Assembly (NCBI GenBank): GCA_964505195.1
Contig: CAZDGV010000009.1
Span: 1-47,847, forward strand
Direction of reading: 5' to 3'
Source: CAZDGV01 sp964505195
GTDB taxonomy: Bacteria; Bacteroidota; Bacteroidia; Chitinophagales; Chitinophagaceae
DNA length: 47,847 nt
How positions within the stretch are numbered: the stretch's first letter is position 1; each line of letters starts with the position of its first letter. The notes under the pieces are model-generated. The model saw nothing but the letters and a program-made list of their open reading frames with translations, was not told where the DNA came from and made no database searches. This document shows positions 15,206 to 23,075 of the stretch, one piece after another. A program made the position numbers and the translations under genes.

Positions 15206-17356
15206 TTATGCCTGATCCTGCTGCGGTGCGCCTCCACCATTTTCTGGCTTGGGCATGAGCGCTTTGCGACTAAGTTTAAACTTGCCGGTTTTATGATCGA
15301 TGCCAATCAGCTTCACTTTCACCATATCGCCGATTTTAAATACACCTTCCATGCTTTCCAGTCGCTTCCAGCTGATTTCGGAAATATGCAGCAATCCTTC
15401 TTTTTTGGGCAGGAACTCCACAAACGCACCGAATTCCTTAATGCCTTTTACAGTGGCTTCATACACACTACCAACTTCAGGTACAGCAACAATGCCTTTC
15501 ACCCAAGCAACTGCTTTTTCCAGTCCTTCTTTGGCCGGAGAGAAGATGCTCACTTCGCCGTAGTTACCAATTTCTTCTATAGTGATGGTCGTTCCGGTTT
15601 CACGCTGAATTTCCTGAATCACTTTACCCTGTGGCCCGATCACTGCACCGATAAATTCTTTATCGATAAACAGTTTTTCCATTCTTGGCGCATGTGGCTT
15701 CACTTCTGGTCTGGCCTCAGCAATGCACTCATACATCGCATCCAGAATATGCAGACGGCCTTTTCTTGCCTGCTCCAATGCTTCACGCATCACATCCATG
15801 CTTAATCCGTCTACTTTAATATCCATCTGCACCCCGCAAATACCGCGACGTGTTCCGGTTACTTTAAAGTCCATATCACCCAGGTGATCTTCATCGCCCA
15901 GGATATCGGTAAGAATCGCATACTTTCCATTTGCTCCAGATATAAGCCCCATTGCAACACCACTCACATGTTTTTGCAAGGGTACACCTGCATCCATTAA
16001 TGCAAGCGAACCGGCACAAACGGTAGCCATAGAAGATGACCCATTCGATTCGAGGATATCACTCACAACGCGCACGGTATATGGGTATTCGCTGCCAGGC
16101 ATCATTTGCTTGAGCGAACGGAGTGCGAGGTTACCATGACCTACTTCGCGACGACCGGGGCCACGCATCATTTTCACTTCGCCGGTTGAAAATGGCGGGA
16201 AGTTATAATGCAGAATGAATTTAGAGTAATCTGATTTTGCAGCGCTTTCAATCAGCAATTCATCGAGTTTGGTACCCAATGTTACAGTTGTAAGTGATTG
16301 CGTTTCACCGCGCGTAAACAAAGCAGAACCGTGCGGTGTGGGCAGTGGTTCTACTTCCATAGCCAGGGGACGCACTTGATCGAGCTGACGACCATCCAAG
16401 CGGATGCGGTCTTCCAGAATCATATTGCGCACTACTTCCCATTTCAAGTCTTCGAAATATTTCTTTGCCAGTTTTTTCTGCAGGTCGGTAGCTTCTTCTC
16501 CAAAACTTTCCACCACCTGTTTTTTCAGTGCATCAAAAGCAAGCGAACGCTCTGCTTTACCGCTGCCCGATTTTGAAATCTGATAAATTTTATCTTTTGC
16601 CAGGGCGATCACTTTCTGGTTAACTTCATCGCTACCCTCCGGCTTTTTATAGTCGCGCTTACCCTTTACCCCTACTTTCTCGCGCAGCTCCTGCTGGGCT
16701 TTAATTTGTAAGCGGATAGCATCGTGTGCAATTTCGAGCGCCTTGATGAGATCCTCTTCACTACACTCTTGTGATTCACCTTCCACCATCATCAGGTTTT
16801 TTTCTGTTGCAGCGATGATGAATTCTGAGGTTGCTGTTTCAAGCTGACTGCGACTGGGGTTCACCACCAGCTGACCGTCAACATTTGCAATGCGTACTTC
16901 AGAAATAATTTCTTTGATGGGAATATCAGAAACTGCCAGTGCAGCGGATGCAGCCAAACAGGCCAGCGCATCGGGCATTACTTCAGCATCAGAAGATACA
17001 AGTGATATCAATACCTGCACATCGCATAGATAATCTTCGGGGAACAGTGGACGCAGTGCGCGGTCAACCAGGCGGCTGGTTAAAATTTCATAATCATTCA
17101 GTCGGGCTTCACGCTTAAAGAATGAACCGGGAATGCGACCGGCTGATGCAAATTTTTCCTGATAGTCTACGGATAAAGGAAAGAAATCCTGTCCTTCACG
17201 AGGTTCTTTATTGGCAACAACCGTAGCAAGCAGAATACAATTGCCTTGGCGTACGGTTACAGCACCATCGGCCTGACGGGCCAATTTGCCGGTTTCTATG
17301 GTTACAATACGACCTTCGCCGAGATCGAATGATACATTGATGGGTTGGGATAACAT
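15206..17356 (-). CDS. pnp: polyribonucleotide nucleotidyltransferase (PNPase)
   Basis: 716 residues. Phosphorolytic 3'-5' exoribonuclease. Two RNase PH-like domains are visible (first from LSQPINVSFDLGEG; second around RLDGRQLDQVRPLA and GSALFTRGETQ), then KH (VIGPQGKVIQEIQRETG, about 565-581) and S1 (VYEATVKGIKEFGAFVEF...LLHISEIS). The C-terminus ends in a short Gly/Gln-rich tail. The start is set at ATG 17356 (MLSQPINVSFD); an upstream ATG at 17395 would add 13 residues unlike the family. It lies downstream of rpsO in the classical rpsO-pnp order, but a terminator separates them. Confidence 0.97.
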   Translation of the reverse strand: MLSQPINVSFDLGEGRIVTIETGKLARQADGAVTVRQGNCILLATVVANKEPREGQDFFPLSVDYQEKFASAGRIPGSFFKREARLNDYEILTSRLVDRALRPLFPEDYLCDVQVLISLVSSDAEVMPDALACLAASAALAVSDIPIKEIISEVRIANVDGQLVVNPSRSQLETATSEFIIAATEKNLMMVEGESQECSEEDLIKALEIAHDAIRLQIKAQQELREKVGVKGKRDYKKPEGSDEVNQKVIALAKDKIYQISKSGSGKAERSLAFDALKKQVVESFGEEATDLQKKLAKKYFEDLKWEVVRNMILEDRIRLDGRQLDQVRPLAMEVEPLPTPHGSALFTRGETQSLTTVTLGTKLDELLIESAAKSDYSKFILHYNFPPFSTGEVKMMRGPGRREVGHGNLALRSLKQMMPGSEYPYTVRVVSDILESNGSSSMATVCAGSLALMDAGVPLQKHVSGVAMGLISGANGKYAILTDILGDEDHLGDMDFKVTGTRRGICGVQMDIKVDGLSMDVMREALEQARKGRLHILDAMYECIAEARPEVKPHAPRMEKLFIDKEFIGAVIGPQGKVIQEIQRETGTTITIEEIGNYGEVSIFSPAKEGLEKAVAWVKGIVAVPEVGSVYEATVKGIKEFGAFVEFLPKKEGLLHISEISWKRLESMEGVFKIGDMVKVKLIGIDHKTGKFKLSRKALMPKPENGGGAPQQDQA

Positions 17357-17441
17357 GGTATAAAAATTGGTGGAAGACGGCAGGACAAAATCCATTACCG
17401 AAAATCCGTTGGTTAAATGAATGAGGAATGATCTTAGGTCC

Positions 17442-17476
17442 TAAACAAAGAAAACCCAACCGAATGAACAGTTGGG
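17442..17476 (-). terminator. rpsO terminator
   Basis: CCCAAC / GTTGGG inverted repeat (17455-17460 and 17471-17476), followed on the minus strand by TTTTCTTTGTTT. Lies 26 bp after the rpsO stop and before pnp. Confidence 0.75.
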
Positions 17477-17501
17477 AATACTATGGTTCAGGAAATGAAC
17501 A

Positions 17502-17774
17502 TTATTTACGTAAACCGAGTTTCTCGATGAGTGCACGGTAGCCCTGAAGATTCTGCTTGCTCAAATAAGTGAGCAGGCGCTTACGCTTACCTACCATTTG
17601 TAAAAGGCCTCGGTTAGAGGAATGATCCTTCTTGTTTTTTTGCAGGTGCCCTGAAATATCAGTGATGCGCTCTGTGAGCATAGCAATCTGAGCTTCAATG
17701 GATCCGGTGTTTTTTGCAGAACCACCGAAATTGGTGAACAGGGTTGACTTTTTTTCTTTTGTTAAAGTTGACAT
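17502..17774 (-). CDS. rpsO: 30S ribosomal protein S15
   Basis: 90 residues, standard length. Binds 16S rRNA early in 30S assembly. Seen: NTGSIEAQIAMLTERI (about 23-38), the conserved HLQKNKKDHSSNRGLLQMVGKRK (loop with DHSS; about 43-65) and YLSKQNLQGYRALIEKLGLRK at the end (split here as LLTYLSK and YRALIEKLGLRK). The start is ATG 17774 (MSTLTKEKKSTLF); the open frame upstream to 17879 contains the promoter and is not coding. Confidence 0.97.
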   Translation of the reverse strand: MSTLTKEKKSTLFTNFGGSAKNTGSIEAQIAMLTERITDISGHLQKNKKDHSSNRGLLQMVGKRKRLLTYLSKQNLQGYRALIEKLGLRK

Positions 17775-17818
17775 CTCAATTTTTTTTACATCCAAAAATA
17801 TTCTTCTTATATGTGGCG

Positions 17819-17850
17819 GCAAAGGTAGGCCAAATTTCGATTTCAGCAAA
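17819..17850 (-). promoter_or_regulatory. promoter TTTG-N19-TACCTTTGC for rpsO
   Basis: Minus-strand -7 box TACCTTTGC (17819-17827) with TTTG at 17847-17850, spaced by exactly 19 bases. The best full-consensus promoter in the window, with a leader of about 40 bases. Confidence 0.85.
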
Positions 17851-17870
17851 AGTTTTGGCCATTTAGGGGC

Positions 17871-19001
17871 ATGAAACAAGGGATTTTTGCTTACTTACAG
17901 CCCAAAAAGGGCATTTTGAAGCGTATCCTTCTTACCGTTACCAACGATCTGCGTTACGACCAGCGGATGGAGCGCATCTGCTCCAGTTTGGCGGCTGCGG
18001 GCTATCGGGTAACCTTAATTGGACGAAAAGGAAGCCATGCGCCACCACTGGCCCAGCGACCCTACCGACAAGTACGGCTTCGCTGTTTTACCCCTTCCGG
18101 GCCCCTTTTTTACATTGAATACAATCTCAGGCTGTTTTTCGCCCTGCTTATAAGGAAGGCTGATTGCATTGTGGCCATTGACCTCGATACCATCTTACCC
18201 TGCCTTTTTGTAAGCGTGCTTAAAAAAAGCAAAAGGGTTTACGATGCCCATGAGCTATTCTGCGAAATGAAAGAAGTGGTCACCCGCCCTTCCCGCTACC
18301 GTTTCTGGAAGGCCATTGAGCAATTTGCAGTGCCGCGCTTTCAGCATGGGTACACGGTCAATGAACCCATTGCTGCTGAATTTGCAAAGATGTACGGATC
18401 ACAATACGCCGTAATACGCAATCTTCCCTTTCAAAGGCAACGAAAAGCCATTTCAGGTAAGAAGGATTACATCCTGTATCAGGGTGCGGTAAATGAAGGC
18501 CGCAGTTTCGAAACGCTGATTCCTGCAATGCAATATGTAAAGCTACCGCTGTGGATTTGCGGTGATGGCAACTATATGGCACAATGCAAAACACTTGTGC
18601 AGCAATACGGACTTTCAGAGAAAGTGCTGTTTAAAGGCAAGGTTCCTCCTGAAGCACTTTGGGAAGTAACGCAGGATGCCTTTGTAGGCATCACCCTATT
18701 TGAAAACAAGGGAAAAAGCAATTACCTCTCGCTAGCAAATCGGTTTTTCGACTACATACAAGCGGGGATCCCTCAAATCTGCGTAAACTATCCTGCATAC
18801 CAACAAATGCTTGAAAAATATCAAGTTGCGCTCGTCATCGAAGATCTTTCTCCCAATACAATTGCGAACGCACTCAACCTTTTGATCAGTGATGATGTTT
18901 TATATGCGCGCCTCGCAAACCAATGCAAACAGGCAGCACTTGAATACAACTGGACCAAAGAAGAAAAAAAACTAATTGCCTTTTATCACGCACTGATTTG
19001 A
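17871..19001 (+). CDS. GT4-type glycosyltransferase
   Basis: 376 residues, soluble or peripheral. GT-B fold: N-terminal Rossmann half starting KRILLTVTNDLRYDQRMERI, with a hydrophobic patch IEYNLRLFFALLIRKADCIV (about 84-103) that may touch the membrane; the linker VNEPIAAEFAKMYG; and a C-terminal donor-binding half with LYQGAVNEGRSFETLIPA (about 202-219), ICGDGNYM, FKGKVPPE and the Glu-containing FDYIQAGIPQ. The sugar and acceptor are unknown; surface polysaccharide or glycolipid synthesis is the likely context. Its stop overlaps the TTG start of the next glycosyltransferase gene (TTGA). Confidence 0.85.
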   Translation: MKQGIFAYLQPKKGILKRILLTVTNDLRYDQRMERICSSLAAAGYRVTLIGRKGSHAPPLAQRPYRQVRLRCFTPSGPLFYIEYNLRLFFALLIRKADCIVAIDLDTILPCLFVSVLKKSKRVYDAHELFCEMKEVVTRPSRYRFWKAIEQFAVPRFQHGYTVNEPIAAEFAKMYGSQYAVIRNLPFQRQRKAISGKKDYILYQGAVNEGRSFETLIPAMQYVKLPLWICGDGNYMAQCKTLVQQYGLSEKVLFKGKVPPEALWEVTQDAFVGITLFENKGKSNYLSLANRFFDYIQAGIPQICVNYPAYQQMLEKYQVALVIEDLSPNTIANALNLLISDDVLYARLANQCKQAALEYNWTKEEKKLIAFYHALI

Positions 19002-20152
19002 GCTTTCACCTACATATTGTATCCTTTGATGTTCCCTACCCAGCCGATTATGGTGGTGTGATTGATGTGTTCAATACCATTCAAACACTTCATCGATTGG
19101 GCATTGCCGTTCATTTGCATTGCTTTGAATACGGCCGTGGCGAACAGCATGTACTCAAGCAGTATTGCACAGAAGTGCATTACTACAAAAGAAGCACCGG
19201 ACACAAAGGTTTTTCACTCAACATGCCTTACATCGTTGCATCCAGAAACTGTCCGGAGTTGTGGGAACGTTTGGAAGCAGATGATTACCCGGTGTTACTA
19301 GAAGGCATTCATTGTACTTACGGACTGGCAGCCGGACTGCTTAAAAAGAAAAACGTTTTTATTCGTCTTCACAATATTGAATCGGCTTATTACCGACAAC
19401 AAGCAAAACACACCAAGAACCTGGCCAAGAAAACCTACATGTTTGCGGAAAGTATTTTGCTTAAAAGCTATGAAAAGAAAATTGCTGCACAATACCCCGT
19501 TATTGCGCTATCAGCATGCGATGCAGATTTTTACCGAAGGCAATTCCACACTAAGAATGTGATGCATATTCCGCCATTTGTGAGCTGGCAAAATGTTGCA
19601 GCACATGCAAACAGCGCATCTTTTGCACTTTACTTCGGAAAGCTTTCCGTGCCGGAAAATGAAGCGGTTGCTACATGGCTACTGAATGAAGTGTTCGATA
19701 AAATATCGATACCATTCGTAGTAGCAGGAAAAGATCCTTCCCCAGCGCTGGTATCGCTGGCACATCGTCAACAGCATACATGCATTGTCGAAAATCCAAC
19801 CGAAGCAGATCTGCAGGAATTAATTGCAAAAGCGCAGTGTTGTGTTATTCCCTCTTTCACCAATACCGGCATCAAACTCAAATTGCTCCATGCCCTTTTC
19901 AGCGGCAAGCAGGTAATTACCAATAAGCAAATGGTTGAAGGAAGCGGACTGGAAAACCTATGCGCAGTAGCTGAAGGCGCGGAAGCATTTAAGACAAGCA
20001 TTCAGCAATGCTTTGAGAAGCCTTTTGGCGAGGAAGAAAAAAATCAGCGCGCAGAAATTTTACTGAGCCAATACAACAACCTTGAAAACGGAAAACGCCT
20101 GATCGAATTTATACAGCATTCACTTCAAGCAACTTCCCTCCCTCAGTCTTAA
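18998..20152 (+). CDS. glycosyltransferase, group 1-like
   Basis: 384 residues. Begins LHIVSFDVPYPADYGGVIDV, the typical N-terminus with a Gly-rich loop near residue 18; the C-terminal half has ALYFGKLSVPENEAV (about 210-224), PFVVAGKDPSP, and the donor-site region PSFTNTGIKLKLLHALFSGK (about 286-305), characteristic of the Glyco_trans_1_4 type. No ATG is available at the domain start, so TTG at 18998 overlapping the stop of the preceding glycosyltransferase (TTGA) is the start. The pair are surely co-translated and act in one glycan pathway; substrates unknown. Its 3' end overlaps the ftsE 3' end by 44 bp on the opposite strand. Confidence 0.83.
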   Translation: MSFHLHIVSFDVPYPADYGGVIDVFNTIQTLHRLGIAVHLHCFEYGRGEQHVLKQYCTEVHYYKRSTGHKGFSLNMPYIVASRNCPELWERLEADDYPVLLEGIHCTYGLAAGLLKKKNVFIRLHNIESAYYRQQAKHTKNLAKKTYMFAESILLKSYEKKIAAQYPVIALSACDADFYRRQFHTKNVMHIPPFVSWQNVAAHANSASFALYFGKLSVPENEAVATWLLNEVFDKISIPFVVAGKDPSPALVSLAHRQQHTCIVENPTEADLQELIAKAQCCVIPSFTNTGIKLKLLHALFSGKQVITNKQMVEGSGLENLCAVAEGAEAFKTSIQQCFEKPFGEEEKNQRAEILLSQYNNLENGKRLIEFIQHSLQATSLPQS

Positions 20153-20786
20153 TGGTACGGGCAGGAAATTTATTAATAACCATGTAATCGTGTGTAGCCA
20201 TCACCACTGCAGTGCGATAATCGCGTGAAATTTGAAACAGCAGGTTCATGATTTCATCACTGGTATCCGGATCGAGATTACCGGTAGGCTCATCCGCTAA
20301 AATCAATTTAGGCGAGTTCAACAATGCGCGAGCTATATCTACCCTTTGTTGTTCGCCACCGCTCATTTCAAAAGGAAACTTAAAGCCCTTCGACTTTAAC
20401 CCCACTTTCTCCAGTACATCATTGATTTTTTCTTCCATCAAACGCTCGTCTTTCCAACCTGTGGCCTTAAGCACAAAGCGCAAGTTTTCATGTACGTTTC
20501 TATCGGTAAGCAACTGAAAATCCTGAAATATTACGCCCAAGCTCCTGCGCAGGAAAGGAACTTTTTTCCAATCCATTTCCCGAAGATTAAATCCCGATAC
20601 AGTGCCTTCGCCTTCTGTTAAAGGCAATTCGCCGTATAAAGTTTTTAATAAGGAAGATTTTCCGGTTCCTGTCTTCCCGACAAGGTAAACAAACTCACCC
20701 TCGTTCACCTGCAAGCTAACATTGTTGAGAATAAGGTTGGCACTCTGATATATGTTAACGTTTCTGAGTTGTATAATCGGAATCAT
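20109..20786 (-). CDS. ftsE: cell division ATP-binding protein FtsE
   Basis: 225 residues. ATPase of the FtsEX complex, which controls cell-wall hydrolases at the division septum. Seen: Walker A GKTGTGKS (37-44), Q-loop in GVIFQDFQLL, signature MSGGEQQRVDIARAL, Walker B LILADEPTGNLD and the switch His in VMATHDY. The FtsE-like pattern (FQDFQLLTDRNVHENL) supports this over a generic exporter ATPase. ftsX is not adjacent, so the pair is split or the identity is slightly less sure. Its own promoter lies at 20801-20829; its 3' end overlaps a convergent glycosyltransferase gene. Confidence 0.85.
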   Translation of the reverse strand: MIPIIQLRNVNIYQSANLILNNVSLQVNEGEFVYLVGKTGTGKSSLLKTLYGELPLTEGEGTVSGFNLREMDWKKVPFLRRSLGVIFQDFQLLTDRNVHENLRFVLKATGWKDERLMEEKINDVLEKVGLKSKGFKFPFEMSGGEQQRVDIARALLNSPKLILADEPTGNLDPDTSDEIMNLLFQISRDYRTAVVMATHDYMVINKFPARTIKTEGGKLLEVNAV

Positions 20787-20800
20787 ATCGGCTGTTTAAA

Positions 20801-20829
20801 CAAAAGTAAAATGAAAATAGCAGTTTCAA
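20801..20829 (-). promoter_or_regulatory. promoter TTG-N18-TACTTTTG for ftsE
   Basis: Minus-strand -7 box TACTTTTG (20801-20808) with TTG at 20827-20829, 18 bases upstream. It ends 14 bases before the ATG at 20786. Confidence 0.6.
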
Positions 20830-20887
20830 TGAGATCGCTGACAATTTTTGATTGCAAGCATCAAAAGCAAGTTTATTCGAAGTGCTT

Positions 20888-22060
20888 TCAAAACTGCAAA
20901 TGTGTTTCCGGCAAATGAATATCGAGGGTTTTAGCTGCTGCAGCTTCTACCCTTCCAATTACCTGTGCCGCTACACCATACTTCGAAGCAATCTTTATCA
21001 TGTCATCAGCATGTTCCGCATCGGTATAAATTTCCATGCGGGTACCCATGTTAAACACCTGATACATTTCCCTTGCATCGGCTCCGGAAGCATCTTGAAT
21101 CACATTAAAAATAACAGGTGATGCAAATAGATTGTCTTTGACGATACGCATCGGTCCTGGCAAATATTTCAAACACTTGGTTTGTCCGCCACCGCTGCAA
21201 TGAATAAGTCCATGTACGGCATCAAAGTGCTGCAAGAGGATTTCTCGTATAACCGGAGCAAAACTTCTTGTAGGCGACAATAACAGTTTTCCGACAGCAA
21301 TTTTCTCCGCATTTTCTGTAGCAATTACATCCGTTAAGCGGTGCTTGCCAATATACACCACGGCATCATCGAGGGTGGATTCGTAAGACTCCGGAAAATG
21401 GGTTGCATAAAATTTGCTCAACACATCATGTCGCGCACTGGTGAGTCCGTTGCTACCAATACCGCTGTTGTAGTTTTGGTCGTAATTGCAGGTGCCAAAT
21501 CCGGCAAGTCCGATGATAACATCGCCGGGGGCGATGCGTTCATTGGAAATAATTTTTGCTTTGGGCCAGCGTGCGGTCATGGTACCGTTAACGGCGATGG
21601 TGCGAACCAAATCCCCCACATCAGCGGTTTCACCGCCGAGGTAATGAATATGCGTTCCCATATCGCGCAGCTGATCAAACAACTCGGCTGAGCCCTGAAT
21701 GATTTGCTCCAGTACTTCACCGGGAATACGGGATTTGTTGCGGTCGATGGTGCTAGAAAAAAGGATTTTATCATAAATACCCACACAAAGCAGGTCGTCG
21801 AGATTCATCACAATGGCATCTTGCGCAATGCCTTTCCACACCGATGCATCGCCGGTTTCCTTCCAGTACAAATAAGCCAAAATACTTTTTGTGCCCGCAC
21901 CATCAGCATGTGTTATGTTTACCCACTTATCATCGCCCCCCAAATAATCGGGATACAATTTGCAAAAAGCATGCGGAAATAATCCTTGATCAAGCTGTTG
22001 GATTGCCTGATGCACTTCTTCTTTCTGCGCAGATACCCCGCGCTGGTGATAGAGCGACAT
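20888..22060 (-). CDS. purM: phosphoribosylformylglycinamidine cyclo-ligase (AIR synthase)
   Basis: 390 residues, longer than the enterobacterial enzyme (about 345) but in the range of a Bacteroidetes PurM-like type. Converts FGAM to AIR in purine synthesis using ATP. Seen: ITHADGAGTKS (about 49-59), MNLDDLLCVG, YLGGETADVGD (about 140-150), GLAGFGTCNYD and SGIGSNGLTSARHDV (about 199-213), LIHCSGGGQTKCLKYL (about 285-300), and VFNMGTRMEIY near the end. The divergent partner is ribF; a full promoter is present upstream. Confident of the AIR-synthase family and fairly confident of purM. Confidence 0.9.
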   Translation of the reverse strand: MSLYHQRGVSAQKEEVHQAIQQLDQGLFPHAFCKLYPDYLGGDDKWVNITHADGAGTKSILAYLYWKETGDASVWKGIAQDAIVMNLDDLLCVGIYDKILFSSTIDRNKSRIPGEVLEQIIQGSAELFDQLRDMGTHIHYLGGETADVGDLVRTIAVNGTMTARWPKAKIISNERIAPGDVIIGLAGFGTCNYDQNYNSGIGSNGLTSARHDVLSKFYATHFPESYESTLDDAVVYIGKHRLTDVIATENAEKIAVGKLLLSPTRSFAPVIREILLQHFDAVHGLIHCSGGGQTKCLKYLPGPMRIVKDNLFASPVIFNVIQDASGADAREMYQVFNMGTRMEIYTDAEHADDMIKIASKYGVAAQVIGRVEAAAAKTLDIHLPETHLQF

Positions 22061-22076
22061 GTTGCGGATTTGCAGT

Positions 22077-22107
22077 CAAAACTACTGCATCTTATCACCG
22101 CCACAAA
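22077..22107 (-). promoter_or_regulatory. promoter TTTG-N19-TAGTTTTG for purM
   Basis: Minus-strand -7 box TAGTTTTG (22077-22084) and TTTG at 22104-22107 with exactly 19 bases between, as at rpsO and lpdA. It ends 16 bases before the ATG at 22060 and nearly abuts the oppositely directed ribF box. Confidence 0.8.
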
Positions 22108-22112
22108 ATGAT

Positions 22113-22121
22113 TAGATTTGC
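22113..22121 (+). promoter_or_regulatory. -7 promoter box TAGATTTGC for ribF-pgi
   Basis: Matches TAnnTTTG, 18 bases before the ATG at 22140, in the divergent region with purM. No TTG at 19 bases. Confidence 0.5.
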
Positions 22122-22139
22122 AAGCCTTTAATTGAGTAC

Positions 22140-23075
22140 ATGAAGGTTTACAGGAATTTAAACACCATCCCCCATTTCAACCATGCCGTTGTTACCATTG
22201 GCACTTTCGATGGTGTACATGTGGGTCATCAGCTGATCATTCAAAACCTGATTGCAGAAACAGAAGCAAGCGGCGGTGAAAGTCTGCTCATTACCTTTCA
22301 TCCGCATCCACGCAAAGTGGTTTACCCCGATCGCAGCTTGATGCAACTCAACACGCTGGAAGAAAAAATTGGTTTACTAAAAAATTATGGCATCCATAAC
22401 CTGGTGGTTGCTCCCTTCACCAAAGCGTTTTCCGAACTTACTGCCATGCAGTACATTGAGGAATTTCTGGTAGACAAGTTTAATCCCGCTGTAATTATTA
22501 TCGGCTATGATCATAAGTTCGGTAATAACCGAGAGGGTGATTTTAAACTGCTGGAAGCACATGCGCAAAGGTTCGGATACCGCGTAAAGGAAATGGACGA
22601 GAAGCTGGTGAATGATGCCATCGTTAGCTCCACCCGCATACGGAATGCACTGGCGTCAGGCGATGTTGATACTGCAAATCGCGAACTGGGATATAGTTAC
22701 TTCTTCACCGGCATGGTGGTTGATGGAAACAAATTTGGCAGAACCATGGGATTTCCTACTGCCAATCTTGAAATCAATGATGCCGACAAGCTGATTCCCG
22801 GAAACGGAGTGTATGCCGTTACAGCCCGTTTGGAAGGCGAAGAAAAGATTTACAAAGGCATGATGAATATTGGCATCAGACCTACCGTTGACGGTACACG
22901 CAAAATAACGGAAGTACACCTGTTCGATTTCGATCGAGATATTTACGGACGCCATCTTACCGTTTGGCTGCAAGCGTATATTCGCAGTGAAATTAAATTC
23001 AGCGGAACGGAGGCCTTAAAAGCACAATTAGCTACCGACAAGCAATCTGCCATTCAATGCTTAAACCATTTGTAA
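22140..23075 (+). CDS. ribF: bifunctional riboflavin kinase / FAD synthetase
   Basis: 311 residues. Phosphorylates riboflavin to FMN and adenylates FMN to FAD. The N-terminal nucleotidyltransferase domain shows VTIGTFDGVHVGHQ (about 18-31, HxGH site), ITFHPHPRKVV, GYDHKFG and ISSTRIR-like VSSTRIRNAL (about 161-170). The C-terminal flavokinase domain shows FFTGMVVDGNKFGRTMGFPT (about 188-207), NGVYAV and MNIGIRPTVDG. Standard length. The stop and the ATG of pgi overlap (TAATG at 23073-23077), so both are translated from one mRNA. Confidence 0.96.
   Translation: MKVYRNLNTIPHFNHAVVTIGTFDGVHVGHQLIIQNLIAETEASGGESLLITFHPHPRKVVYPDRSLMQLNTLEEKIGLLKNYGIHNLVVAPFTKAFSELTAMQYIEEFLVDKFNPAVIIIGYDHKFGNNREGDFKLLEAHAQRFGYRVKEMDEKLVNDAIVSSTRIRNALASGDVDTANRELGYSYFFTGMVVDGNKFGRTMGFPTANLEINDADKLIPGNGVYAVTARLEGEEKIYKGMMNIGIRPTVDGTRKITEVHLFDFDRDIYGRHLTVWLQAYIRSEIKFSGTEALKAQLATDKQSAIQCLNHL

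Noticed and set aside
15293..15805. 170-codon plus-strand frame opposite pnp
   Set aside because: Lies entirely antisense to KH/S1 and core coding sequence; Phe/His-rich shadow translation.
17871..20152. Glycosyltransferase pair as part of a horizontally acquired surface-polysaccharide island
   Set aside because: Only two genes, with codon use and base composition like the neighbours, no transposase or integrase nearby and housekeeping genes on both sides.
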